NCBI GenBank assembly: GCA_903903985.1
Contig: CAIVAT010000120.1
Span: 1-64,000 of the forward strand
Direction of reading: 5' to 3'
Source: an uncultured Bacteroidales bacterium
GTDB taxonomy: Bacteria; Bacteroidota; Bacteroidia; Bacteroidales; FEN-979
DNA length: 64,000 nucleotides
Part shown: one piece after another, positions 1 through 7,460 of the stretch
How the letters are laid out: each line of letters begins with the position of its first letter
Position numbering within the stretch: the first letter of the stretch is position 1
Program-made: the position numbers and the translations under genes
The notes under the pieces: generated by a model
The model's database searches: none
Told to the model about the DNA's origin: nothing
What the model saw: only the letters and a program-made list of their open reading frames with translations

Positions 1-67
1 ACTTTATAAGTTATGTTTCACATTGAGCTTCGAGCTCGTTATCAAATATAAAGGTAAGGCTGTGGGG

Positions 68-99
68 GCGTTCCGGCAAAAGCCGGAACGCTGATTTTT
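68..99 (+). terminator. Rho-independent terminator of a gene upstream of the window
   Basis: A perfect 10-bp stem (GCGTTCCGGC / GCCGGAACGC) closes on an AAAA loop and is followed within three bases by a run of five T. It lies upstream of pyrB, so it most likely ends transcription arriving from outside the window. Confidence 0.8.
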
Positions 100-171
100 A
101 TGCGGTGTGTGTATGAACCGCAGTTTTTATGTAAGTTTGTTTAGTAGGTATCAACGATAAATCCATCGATC

Positions 172-1083
172 ATGAAAAATCAAAGCCTGATTTCCATCAA
201 TGATTTTACCCGCGAAGAACATATCCGGATACTCAACCTTGCCGGCGCATTCGAAAAGCAACCCAGACAAAAAATCCTGGAGGATTATGTGGTCGCCACC
301 CTGTTTTTTGAACCGTCAACGCGAACGCGGCTCAGCTTTGAAAGCGCTGCCACCCGCCTGGGGGCCAGGGTGATCGGATTTTCCGATTCATCCAGCTCCA
401 GCGTCACCAAAGGGGAATCGTTGCGCGATACCATCCTCACCATCAGCAACTACTGCGATATCATCGTGATGCGCCATCCAAAAGAAGGCAGCGCCCGGTT
501 TGCCAGTGAAGTTGCTTCCGTTCCCATCATCAATGCCGGTGACGGGGCCAACCAACATCCAACGCAAACGCTCCTGGACATGTACTCGATCAGAAAAACC
601 CAGGGCTCCCTGGATAACCTGAATGTTGCTTTTGTCGGTGACCTCAAATACGGGCGAACCGTTCATTCCCTTGTCCAGGCGCTATGCAACTACAACACGA
701 CCTTTCATCTTGTCTCGCCTCTTGAACTGAAACTTCCGAGTTCGATTAAAATGTCAATCAAGGAGCGAAACCTGGAATATACGCAATCAACGGAGCTTCA
801 GGAGGTCATTCCGCAGGTTGACATCCTCTACATGACCCGTATACAAAAGGAGCGGTTTGCGGATCCTTTGGATTACGAAAAGGTAAAGAATACATACGTT
901 CTCCGCAACAGCATGCTTGAAGGTGCCAAACCAAACCTGAAGATCATGCATCCGCTGCCCCGTGTCAACGAGATCACGACCGATGTCGACAGCAACCCGA
1001 TGGCCTACTATTTCACCCAGGCCCTCAATGGGGTTTTCGTCAGGCAGGCTTTGCTTGCCACTATTCTTGGTGTAGTTGAATAA
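172..1083 (+). CDS. pyrB: Aspartate carbamoyltransferase catalytic subunit
   Basis: Catalyses carbamoyl phosphate + aspartate to N-carbamoylaspartate, the committed step of de novo pyrimidine synthesis, in the cytosol. The 303-residue product has the family length. The carbamoyl-phosphate loop FEPSTRTRLSFE is near residues 46-57, the SSSSVTKGES loop carrying the mobile active-site lysine is near 74-83, and HPTQTLLD and the HPLPRVNEI segment near the C terminus are present. The next gene, 20 bases downstream, encodes the regulatory subunit, so this is the class B (PyrB6-PyrI6) allosteric type. It follows a terminator, so transcription probably starts between about 100 and 171, though I see no clean -33/-7 box there. 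Confidence 0.97.
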   Translation: MKNQSLISINDFTREEHIRILNLAGAFEKQPRQKILEDYVVATLFFEPSTRTRLSFESAATRLGARVIGFSDSSSSSVTKGESLRDTILTISNYCDIIVMRHPKEGSARFASEVASVPIINAGDGANQHPTQTLLDMYSIRKTQGSLDNLNVAFVGDLKYGRTVHSLVQALCNYNTTFHLVSPLELKLPSSIKMSIKERNLEYTQSTELQEVIPQVDILYMTRIQKERFADPLDYEKVKNTYVLRNSMLEGAKPNLKIMHPLPRVNEITTDVDSNPMAYYFTQALNGVFVRQALLATILGVVE

Positions 1084-1103
1084 CCGAAAAAAGAACCAGT
1101 ATC

Positions 1104-1571
1104 ATGGAAAAAGAAATTCTCAGAAAAGAACTTAAAGTGTCGGCCATTGAGAATGGCACGGTGATCGACCATATTCCTTCGGGCAGCGTATTCCAGGTCA
1201 TAAAGATTTTAAACCTCACGGAATACCAGGACCAGCTTCTTATTGCAACCAATCTCGACAGCCAGAAAATGGGGAAAAAGGGGATCATCAAGGTCAGCAA
1301 TAAGTTTTTCAAAAGCGATGAAATAAACAAGATTGCACTTGTTGCGCCTACCGCCACCCTCATCATCATCCGGAATTTTGCGGTGATCGAAAAGAAAAAT
1401 GTGGAAGTTCCCGATTATGCAGAAAACATCGTCAGGTGCTTTAATCCGAACTGCATCACCAACAACGAGGATGTCAGCACGAAATTCACGGTGATTGACA
1501 AGAAAGACCTGAAACTCCGTTGCCATTACTGCGAGAAAATCACCGCCCGGAAAAACATTGCCTTCAGATAA
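1104..1571 (+). CDS. pyrI: Aspartate carbamoyltransferase regulatory subunit
   Basis: Binds nucleotide effectors (CTP, ATP) and couples them to PyrB trimers. The 155-residue length is typical. The N-terminal allosteric domain opens with KELKVSAIENGTVIDHIPSG. The C-terminal zinc domain has four cysteines arranged as C-x4-C and C-x2-C (CFNPNC near residues 112-117 and CHYC near 141-144), the expected zinc ligands that contact PyrB. The stop codon TAA shares its last A with the ATG of the next gene (TAATG), so the downstream AlbA_2 protein is probably translationally coupled to pyrimidine synthesis. Confidence 0.97.
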   Translation: MEKEILRKELKVSAIENGTVIDHIPSGSVFQVIKILNLTEYQDQLLIATNLDSQKMGKKGIIKVSNKFFKSDEINKIALVAPTATLIIIRNFAVIEKKNVEVPDYAENIVRCFNPNCITNNEDVSTKFTVIDKKDLKLRCHYCEKITARKNIAFR

Positions 1572-2224
1572 TGTTGCATCATATTTCCAAACTGATCTCG
1601 GAGGGGGAACACCAGCAACTCGATTTTAAATTTGAAATTGCCGATGCCCATAAGATCGCCCGGACACTGGTGGCGTTTGCCAATACCGATGGCGGGCGGT
1701 TGCTGATCGGCGTAAAGGATAACGGGGCGCTGGCCGGCGTGCGCTCTGAAGAGGAGTATTATATGGTGGAGGCGGCAGCAACGATGTATTGCCGGCCGGT
1801 CGTCAATTTCACCGTTAAGGAATGGAACCTGAATAAAAAGACCATTCTCGAGATCATCATCCTCAAGAGTTCAGCCAGGCCTCACTTTGCGCAGCAAAAG
1901 GAAGGCAACTGGCTTGCCTATCACCGGGTTAAGGACCAGAATTTTGTTGTGAACCGGATCCTGATGAGGGTGTGGAAACTCGAACAGGCCCCGAAAGGGG
2001 TTTATTTAAAGTTTACCGATCCGGAAAAATTCCTGCTTGAATACCTGGAAACAAACCGTTCGATCACCCTGTCAAAATTCATGCGGCTGGCAGGCATCTC
2101 GCGCAATAAAGCGGAAAACATCCTTGTGCGGTTTATTCTGCTAAAAATCCTTCTGATGAATTTTACAGATAATTTAACATTTTTCACCTTAAACCCTTCT
2201 GCAAAACTGACAGAGAATGGTTAA
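1571..2224 (+). CDS. AlbA_2 (Schlafen-type) putative nucleic-acid-binding protein
   Basis: A 217-residue protein whose first two thirds match the AlbA_2 / divergent AAA-4 family: a glutamate/glutamine strand near residue 12, then ARTLVAFANTDGGRLLIGVKDNG near residues 30-52, and a later segment about sensitivity to the substrate loop (RVKDQNFVVN). The remaining part looks like a winged helix (SKFMRLAGISRNKAENILVRFIL). The start at 1571 is chosen because it overlaps the pyrI stop (TAATG) and places the AlbA_2 fold at the N terminus. The function is unknown; families of this type are linked to transcription regulation or RNA/DNA binding. Coupling to pyrBI is seen in the sequence; a role in pyrimidine control is inference. 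Confidence 0.8.
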   Translation: MLHHISKLISEGEHQQLDFKFEIADAHKIARTLVAFANTDGGRLLIGVKDNGALAGVRSEEEYYMVEAAATMYCRPVVNFTVKEWNLNKKTILEIIILKSSARPHFAQQKEGNWLAYHRVKDQNFVVNRILMRVWKLEQAPKGVYLKFTDPEKFLLEYLETNRSITLSKFMRLAGISRNKAENILVRFILLKILLMNFTDNLTFFTLNPSAKLTENG

Positions 2225-2229
2225 CTTTG
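2222..2229 (+). promoter_or_regulatory. Bacteroidota -7 box (TAACTTTG)
   Basis: TAACTTTG matches the TAnnTTTG -7 consensus and sits 10 bases before the ATG at 2240, implying a very short leader. It overlaps the stop of the preceding gene. No clear TTTG -33 element is found at 19 bases. Confidence 0.45.
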
Positions 2230-2239
2230 CGTCCACAAT

Positions 2240-2875
2240 ATGAAAAGACTGTCATCACTGGTAATTTTATTTTTCCTGATGACCCCGGTTTTTTGCCAGG
2301 GCGTGATGAAAGATACCGTTATCGGCCAGGGGGAACATTTTTTTCAACCGAAGAAGTTTGATTACCACGTCACCCTTGGTTCGCAGTTTACTTCCATCTC
2401 CGGATTCGGGTCAGGATTAAACACCTATGTTTCACCGCACGTTTCCTATCATGTTAACAAACGGCTCAGCATCGGTGCCGGGATCAGCATCATCCAGACC
2501 AATTACTTCAAAGCCAGGTCTTACTTTCAGAATGAACAGGCTTCTTACAGCAATGGCAACTTCACCAGTGCGATGGTGTATGTGAGCGGGCAATATCTTG
2601 TAAACGACAGGCTAACCATCTCCGGTTCTGCCTACAAACAATTCCCGATCAGCCGGGACCCGCTGCCCTACAACCCGTTCAATCCCGTATCATCCAAAGG
2701 CATCCAGGGAATAGACATGAATGTGGGATACAGGATCGGCGATCATATGTATATCCAGGCAGGTTTCCGCTTTTCAGATGGAGCAAATCCCTATTATACC
2801 GATCCGTTTAACCGGAATCCATTTATAAATGATGGCTATGGCTCGCAGACGGGGTTTGGAGTTCCCAGGTGGTAA
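2240..2875 (+). CDS. Secreted or outer-membrane beta-rich protein, function unknown
   Basis: A 211-residue protein starting with a clear signal peptide (MKRLSSLVILFFLMTPVFCQG, cleaved around residue 20). The rest is rich in alternating aromatic/polar strands (FDYHVTLGSQFTS, VSPHVSYHVNKRLSIGAG, AMVYVSGQYLVNDRLTISGSAY, GIDMNVGYRIGDHMYIQAGF) typical of a small outer-membrane beta-barrel. The C-terminal tail is Asn/Pro/Gly rich. I do not recognise a named family. It has its own -7 box, so it is probably a separate transcription unit that ends at the octamer array starting at 2908. Confidence 0.7.
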   Translation: MKRLSSLVILFFLMTPVFCQGVMKDTVIGQGEHFFQPKKFDYHVTLGSQFTSISGFGSGLNTYVSPHVSYHVNKRLSIGAGISIIQTNYFKARSYFQNEQASYSNGNFTSAMVYVSGQYLVNDRLTISGSAYKQFPISRDPLPYNPFNPVSSKGIQGIDMNVGYRIGDHMYIQAGFRFSDGANPYYTDPFNRNPFINDGYGSQTGFGVPRW

Positions 2876-2907
2876 GGAATTTACGATTTACAATTGAAAA
2901 GTGATTT

Positions 2908-3027
2908 GTTACCCTGTTACCCTGTTACCCTGTTACCCTGTCACCCTGTTACCCTGTCACCCTGTTACCCTGTCACCCTGTTACCCTGTCACCCTGTCAC
3001 CCTGTCACCCTGTCACCCTCTCACCCC
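2908..3027. repeat. Tandem array of 8-base GTYACCCT units (array A)
   Basis: About 14 perfect-length copies of GTTACCCT or GTCACCCT run head to tail from 2908 to 3019, followed by a degenerate copy. Only the third base varies (T or C): four T units, then mostly alternation, then four C units. The array fills the space between two convergent genes and runs into the stop codon of the minus-strand gene at 3021. The same unit recurs at about 21.5, 59.4, 60.1 and 61.0 kb. Confidence 0.95.
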
Positions 3028-4235
3028 TCAAAATGATCCGCAATATATTTTAACGCTTCACTGATATCCATTGCATTGCTCGATGGACCTACCCTGATGT
3101 AAAACGCTTCATCAAATCCCGGCTGGCGGAGAAATACCGGCCGGCTGCTCCGGTGGCATTGAACCATGCAAACTGTTTTGTCGGCAATTTCCTCGAGGGT
3201 CGTTCGGATGTACAGACTGACATCTCTTCCCAGACAGGTGCGGATCAATGTCCACAAATGCAGCAGGAATTTATCATCGTTTAAAAATTTATCGCTTTCG
3301 ATGCCCTCGATGGAGCCATCATCGCGCACGCCGATGAGCAAGGCTCCGCCTGCTGAATTGAGAAAAGCGGCAATGGTTTTCAGGCAGGCCCGTTCCACGG
3401 CCTGGTTGTTTTTTCCGGCCCTGATATCCCACCGCAGGGTCGATTTAAACTCAATGACCTCATTCTCCCCTTCTTTAATGAACATTCCGATCCGGCGCCC
3501 AGCATCGGTTTTCTCTTCAAGACATTCCAGGTAATCACGGGCATGGGCCACCTCAAACAGGATTTCAGAAATCCGGGTGTCTCCCTGGATCTTCAATGCA
3601 ATCAATCCTTTGGCATATTCCATGGCGCTGATGAATCCAGAGACCAGCAGCAATGGCAAAACGACGCCTGAATGGTGCAAACTGCTCAAAGCCTGGACGA
3701 CCACTTTTTGTTCCGTAGAGAGCTGATCGTAGCTTGACCTGAGCAATTCGGGGAACGGGTGGGCATCGGTTTCCTCGACAATAATCCGGCTCATGGTCAT
3801 GTTAACGAATTCATTGATAGAATGAACCAGGGCAGACAAGGTCACAAATGCAAAAGGAAAAAGGTCGTCATCGGGACTGAAAGCCTGAAGACTCGATTTC
3901 CCCGTTGTTTTGGTTGCAACAAACGGGTCGGATGACATCAATTTGTCCCATTCTCCCGGAAAGGGATCACCCGATGCGTCAAATACATCTTTTTGAAATG
4001 CGTAAAACAAAGGGGCAGAAAAGGTTTTTTCCCTGGTCATTTGAAGGAACATCAGGTCGGTGAGGATCAACTGCGCCACCCGTTCCGATTCATGAATGAA
4101 TGCCTTGCCCTGGATCGTCAGCAATGGTTTTGTTCCCTGGAAAACCTGGTACTTCTGATCCTGTTTGACGATATCGAGCGGGTCGGATCCAATCGTCACC
4201 CAGGTCTTTTCCTGGTAATCAGCGAATGTACTCAT
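3021..4235 (-). CDS. AlbA_2-domain protein with a long N-terminal extension
   Basis: A 404-residue protein. The C-terminal third (about residues 255-400) is an AlbA_2 domain: ENEVIEFKSTLRWD, then ACLKTIAAFLNSAGGALLIGVRDDG near residues 284-308, and the closing strand FYIRVGPSSNAM. The N-terminal 250 residues have no motif I recognise; they are mixed helical (LSTEQKVVVQALSSLHHSG) and carry no signal peptide. It is probably cytosolic and nucleic-acid associated, but the role is unknown. It is the second AlbA_2 protein within 3 kb and convergent with the preceding gene; the two share only the AlbA_2 part. Its last codons abut the octamer array. Confidence 0.75.
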   Translation of the reverse strand: MSTFADYQEKTWVTIGSDPLDIVKQDQKYQVFQGTKPLLTIQGKAFIHESERVAQLILTDLMFLQMTREKTFSAPLFYAFQKDVFDASGDPFPGEWDKLMSSDPFVATKTTGKSSLQAFSPDDDLFPFAFVTLSALVHSINEFVNMTMSRIIVEETDAHPFPELLRSSYDQLSTEQKVVVQALSSLHHSGVVLPLLLVSGFISAMEYAKGLIALKIQGDTRISEILFEVAHARDYLECLEEKTDAGRRIGMFIKEGENEVIEFKSTLRWDIRAGKNNQAVERACLKTIAAFLNSAGGALLIGVRDDGSIEGIESDKFLNDDKFLLHLWTLIRTCLGRDVSLYIRTTLEEIADKTVCMVQCHRSSRPVFLRQPGFDEAFYIRVGPSSNAMDISEALKYIADHFEG

Positions 4236-4285
4236 GAAATTTTCTTTTTAAATATGGCAAATAATACTAAATCCCGGGTCAAAGT

Positions 4286-4370
4286 ACCCCACCCTAAATC
4301 CCTCCACAAACAGGGAGGGACTTTCTCCCCCTTCCCTTTTTTGGGGAAGGGGTCAGGGGGATGGGGTTCA
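4286..4370. repeat. G/C-tract multi-hairpin intergenic repeat
   Basis: The segment reads as nested inverted repeats: CCCTCC/GGGAGGG, then CCCCCTTCCC/GGGGAAGGGG around a T run, inside an outer CCCCACCCT/GGGGGATGGGG pair. It lies in the 268-base divergent spacer between the AlbA_2 gene and the CxxCH lipoprotein gene. Similar C-tract/G-tract elements are common intergenic repeats in many bacterial genomes; I cannot test whether this is the same family. Confidence 0.6.
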
Positions 4371-4443
4371 ATATGTTGGCAAGGGCCTGGGTTAAAATTA
4401 CAATAACAAATCTAACAAAAACAATCATACCATTTATTATTCC

Positions 4444-4451
4444 TACCTTTG
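4444..4451 (+). promoter_or_regulatory. Bacteroidota -7 box (TACCTTTG)
   Basis: TACCTTTG fits TAnnTTTG and lies about 50 bases before the start of the CxxCH lipoprotein. No TTTG is visible 19 bases upstream, so the -33 element is weak or absent. Confidence 0.5.
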
Positions 4452-4503
4452 AAAAGCTTAATTAAATACAAAAAACCCGGTGGCTGACCAAATTACCTGC
4501 AAC

Positions 4504-4878
4504 ATGAAAAACCTGATTCGACTGACTGTCATGATCATTTTATTCAGTATCGCCCTGTCGGGATGTTATTATGACAAGGATAATGAGCTCTATCCATTGT
4601 CAGGAAACTGCGACACCACTGGCGTTATGACTTATTCCCAGTCGATCGTACCCATCATGGTGGCGAATTGCAACACCTGTCACAGTGCCGCCAATCCATC
4701 CGGGGATGTGATTACCAACACTTATCCCGGGTTGAGTGTTGTCGCTAAAAAGGGGAAACTCTGGCCTTCGGTGAACCATGAAGGGAGTTTTCCGATGCCA
4801 AAAGGATTGGATAAACTTTCAGCATGCGATTTGACAAAGATTAAAAAGTGGATTGATGGGGGGAGCCTGGAGAATTGA
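4504..4878 (+). CDS. CxxCH-containing (cytochrome c-like) lipoprotein
   Basis: A 124-residue lipoprotein. The start at 4504 gives a lipoprotein signal with lipobox LSGC near residues 19-22; the open frame extends 8 codons further to a GTG, but that would precede the charged n-region. One heme-attachment motif CNTCH follows near residue 60, and a later CxL segment (LSACDLTKIKKWIDGG) matches the closing helix of small c-type domains. It probably carries a covalent heme at the periplasmic or outer-membrane face. It heads a four-gene run (OB-fold protein, YceI, DUF5777 barrel) often seen together in Bacteroidota, which suggests a redox or lipid/quinone-related envelope function. Confidence 0.75.
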   Translation: MKNLIRLTVMIILFSIALSGCYYDKDNELYPLSGNCDTTGVMTYSQSIVPIMVANCNTCHSAANPSGDVITNTYPGLSVVAKKGKLWPSVNHEGSFPMPKGLDKLSACDLTKIKKWIDGGSLEN

Positions 4879-4938
4879 TATTTTCGATTTACGAGTGAAA
4901 AAACAGGATAGAAACTGCTACATTTAAAAAGTATTGAA

Positions 4939-5376
4939 ATGAAGATGTGGGTTAAAATTTTACTTGGAATGACCGCAGTCGGGATTATTGCGCTGTTCCT
5001 GGTCTATAAATTTGTGTACAATAAACAACATCCTGATTTTGAAAAAATGGAGGCGGCTTTTACCCTAAATGCTCAGGATCTATACCAGGCATTTAAATCA
5101 AAACCGGATGCCTCTTCTGCCAAATATAATGGAAAAGTGATCGCACTGACCGGCAAACTGGGCAGGATTGAAACGGCAGACTCCCTTGTCATCGCCGTAT
5201 TTATCTTCGCCAAGGGTGATTTCGGCGATGAAGGGATCCGGTGCACCATGCTTCCAAAATTCAATGATGCAGCGGGCAAGCTACAGCCCGACGGGGAAGT
5301 GATGGTCAAGGGATATTGTACCGGCTACAACGAAACCGATGTGATCCTGGAGAAGTGTTCAATTATCAACCAATAA
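4939..5376 (+). CDS. Membrane-anchored OB-fold (tRNA_anti-like) protein
   Basis: A 145-residue protein with an N-terminal transmembrane helix (about residues 4-25) followed by a soluble domain. The domain shows the tRNA_anti-like OB-fold pattern: YNGKVIALTGKLGRIE near residues 62-77, a central strand IRCTML, and GEVMVKGYCTGYNETDVILEKC near the C terminus. In this family the fold is not known to bind tRNA; the name refers only to fold similarity. It is 60 bases after the CxxCH lipoprotein gene and 14 bases before yceI, so it is very likely co-transcribed. Its biochemical role is unknown. Confidence 0.7.
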   Translation: MKMWVKILLGMTAVGIIALFLVYKFVYNKQHPDFEKMEAAFTLNAQDLYQAFKSKPDASSAKYNGKVIALTGKLGRIETADSLVIAVFIFAKGDFGDEGIRCTMLPKFNDAAGKLQPDGEVMVKGYCTGYNETDVILEKCSIINQ

Positions 5377-5390
5377 TAAAATTCAATATC

Positions 5391-5945
5391 ATGCGGACCT
5401 GTTCAATTATCTTCACCCTGCTTTTCATAACCACGATTTCTGCGGGTGCACAAAAATTCATCACGAAAACCGGGCATATCAGGTTTTATTCTGATTCCCC
5501 GCTGGAAAAAATTGAGGCCAACAACCGGCAGGTGAACTGTGCCTTTGACCTGGCAACAGGCGATTTTGTATTCAAGGTTCTCATGAAATCCTTTGAATTT
5601 GAAAAAGCGCTGATGCAGGAACATTTCAATGAAAATTATGTTGAATCGGATAAATTCCCAAGCGCCACCTTTATTGGCAAGGTGACCAATTTTAAAGATG
5701 TGAACCCTTCAAAAGATGGTATCTACGATGTAAATGTTGAAGGCCGGCTCACCATGCATGGTGTAAGCAAAAACATCAGTGAGAAAGGAACCTTTGAAAT
5801 GAAACAGGGAAAGCTGATTGGCAAGGCAAAATTCAACATCGCTGTTGCCGATTATAAAATAACCATTCCCGGTAATGTTGGCAATAACATATCCAAGACC
5901 ATAGAAGTCACTGTTGATCTCACACTGGACAAAGCAAGCATGTAA
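5391..5945 (+). CDS. YceI family lipocalin-like protein
   Basis: A 184-residue exported protein with signal peptide (MRTCSIIFTLLFITTISAGA). The body matches YceI: ITKTGHIRFYSDSPLEKIEA at the start, the FxLxxxSFEFEKALMQEHFNENYVES segment in the middle, the KFPSATFIGKV motif near residue 86, and GRLTMHGVSK near residue 115. YceI proteins form a periplasmic beta-barrel that binds isoprenoid or amphiphilic ligands such as polyprenyl quinones. The start at 5391 is chosen because it begins the signal peptide. The stop is one base from the ATG of the downstream DUF5777 gene, so the two are tightly coupled. Confidence 0.88.
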   Translation: MRTCSIIFTLLFITTISAGAQKFITKTGHIRFYSDSPLEKIEANNRQVNCAFDLATGDFVFKVLMKSFEFEKALMQEHFNENYVESDKFPSATFIGKVTNFKDVNPSKDGIYDVNVEGRLTMHGVSKNISEKGTFEMKQGKLIGKAKFNIAVADYKITIPGNVGNNISKTIEVTVDLTLDKASM

Positions 5946-5946
5946 T

Positions 5947-6852
5947 ATGAAGTACAAAATACTGTTTTTGTTTATATTCCCCGGATTGATGTTCGTTGCC
6001 ACGGCCAAAGGGCAGGATGATCTTTTGTCAATGATCGAAAAAACTGAAAAACCAACCATCGATTATACAACGGCCACCTTTAAAGCCACCCGCATCGTCA
6101 TCGGGCAATCCATCGAATTGCCTCCCAAAGGGAACCTGGTGTTCCTGATCTCTCACCATTTCGGGGCGATGAATACCGGGTATGAGAACCTGTTTGGATT
6201 AAAAGAGGCCCATTTCAGGTTGGGACTGGAGTACGGAATAACTGACCGGCTCGGGCTGGGTGTAGGGTTAAATACAGACAAAAACACCTGGGATGGTTTT
6301 GTGAAATATAAGTTGCTGCGCCAGAGCAAAGGTGCCAGAAAGATGCCTGTATCGATCGATTTGTTTGGCAATTCAGCCATTTACACTACTCAGTGGGCTG
6401 ATCCAACCCGGACAAATTATTTCAGCTCACGCATTACTTATGCTGTCCAGGTAATGATCGCCAGGAAATTCGGCAACAGCCTGTCACTTCAGATTACCCC
6501 GTCGTATGTGCATAAAAACATTGTTCCTACTTCCGATGACCACAACGACATTTTCACACTGGGTGCCGGTGGCCGGATGAAGGTGAGCCAGCGGGTTTCC
6601 ATCAACGCAGAGTATCACTACCTTTTCAAAGGACAGGTTGTATCGACAACCGTGTACAATTCCTTTTCCGTGGGGGTGGATATTGAAACAGGAGGGCATG
6701 TTTTTCAGCTTTTTCTCACCAACTCAAAGGGCGAGTATGAAGAAACCTTCCTGACCGAAACCACAGGGAAATGGTCAAACGGTTACATTTACCTGGGATT
6801 CAATATCAGCAGAATGTTCACGATCGTGAAGCCTAAGCTGCCCAAGGAATGA
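5947..6852 (+). CDS. DUF5777 family outer-membrane beta-barrel protein
   Basis: A 301-residue exported protein. The signal peptide is followed by a soluble plug-like stretch and then repeated amphipathic strands (FRLGLEYGITDRLGLGVGLNT, TYAVQVMIARKFGNSLSLQITPSY, GGRMKVSQRVSINAEYHYLF, GGHVFQLFLTNSKG). The pattern IELPPKGNLVFLISHHFG near residue 55 is characteristic of DUF5777. This family is usually encoded directly after YceI in Bacteroidota, as here, and is assumed to be an outer-membrane partner. Function unknown; barrel assignment is inferred from strand periodicity. Confidence 0.75.
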   Translation: MKYKILFLFIFPGLMFVATAKGQDDLLSMIEKTEKPTIDYTTATFKATRIVIGQSIELPPKGNLVFLISHHFGAMNTGYENLFGLKEAHFRLGLEYGITDRLGLGVGLNTDKNTWDGFVKYKLLRQSKGARKMPVSIDLFGNSAIYTTQWADPTRTNYFSSRITYAVQVMIARKFGNSLSLQITPSYVHKNIVPTSDDHNDIFTLGAGGRMKVSQRVSINAEYHYLFKGQVVSTTVYNSFSVGVDIETGGHVFQLFLTNSKGEYEETFLTETTGKWSNGYIYLGFNISRMFTIVKPKLPKE

Positions 6853-6876
6853 GGCAGGACGAAGTATTTCATCCAT

Positions 6877-6904
6877 CGTCTCACGTCTCACGTCTCACGT
6901 CTCA
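6877..6904. repeat. Four tandem copies of the 7-base unit CGTCTCA
   Basis: CGTCTCA is repeated four times without interruption. The array lies between two convergent genes and extends into the last codons of tag, so the C-terminal Arg-Arg-Glu-Thr of the glycosylase is encoded by repeat sequence. The position at a gene 3' end parallels the 8-base arrays, although the unit differs. Confidence 0.85.
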
Positions 6905-7460
6905 CTTGCCTACGGCATCCGGCCAGGTGATCATTTACCATCCCGGCTGCCTGCATGAAGGCATAGCAGATGGTACTGCCCACAAATTTGAATCCTTTGG
7001 CTTTCAGGTCTTTGCTCATGGCATCCGATTCGGGTGAAGATACCGGCATCGCCGACAGGCTGGTCAGTTTATTATTAATGGTTTTCCCCCCGGTGAACTG
7101 CCAGATGTATTGATCGAAGGTTCCGAATTCTTTCCGGATCTCAAGAAAGCACTTCGCGTTCTGAATTGTTCCGCGGATTTTCGCCTTGTTCCGGATGATC
7201 CCGGCATCGGACATCAGCCTTTCAAAATCATCTTCACCATAATCGGCAATCCTCCCGGCATCAAAGTCATGGAATGCCTTCCTGAAATTCTCCCGCTTAT
7301 GAAGCACCGTCCTCCAGTTCAAGCCTGCCTGGAAAGCATCCAGGACCAGGAACTCGAATATTTTCCGGTCATCGTGCAGGGGGACTCCCCACTCTTCATC
7401 ATGGTACCGGATCATAAGCGGATCGTTGGTGGGCCATTGGCAGGAGTTAATGTCCGGCAT
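6888..7460 (-). CDS. tag: 3-methyladenine DNA glycosylase I
   Basis: Base-excision repair enzyme that removes 3-methyladenine from DNA. The 190-residue length matches the family. The N terminus carries CQWPTNDPLMIRYHDEEWGVP, in which the Cys contributes to the zinc site and the Tyr-His-Asp-x-Glu-Trp-Gly segment is the family signature. FEFLVLDAFQAGLNW (residues 35-49) holds the catalytic-pocket Glu/Gln equivalent, and the C-terminal GSTICYAFMQAAGMVNDH supplies the remaining zinc ligands (Cys and His). The gene overlaps the end of the photolyase gene by 14 bases, so the two DNA-repair genes are co-transcribed. The last residues come from the 7-base repeat array. Confidence 0.95.
   Translation of the reverse strand: MPDINSCQWPTNDPLMIRYHDEEWGVPLHDDRKIFEFLVLDAFQAGLNWRTVLHKRENFRKAFHDFDAGRIADYGEDDFERLMSDAGIIRNKAKIRGTIQNAKCFLEIRKEFGTFDQYIWQFTGGKTINNKLTSLSAMPVSSPESDAMSKDLKAKGFKFVGSTICYAFMQAAGMVNDHLAGCRRQVRRET

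Noticed and set aside
2908-3027. CRISPR array
   Set aside because: The repeat unit is only 8 bases, there are no spacers, and no cas gene is present. The same holds for the other octamer arrays.
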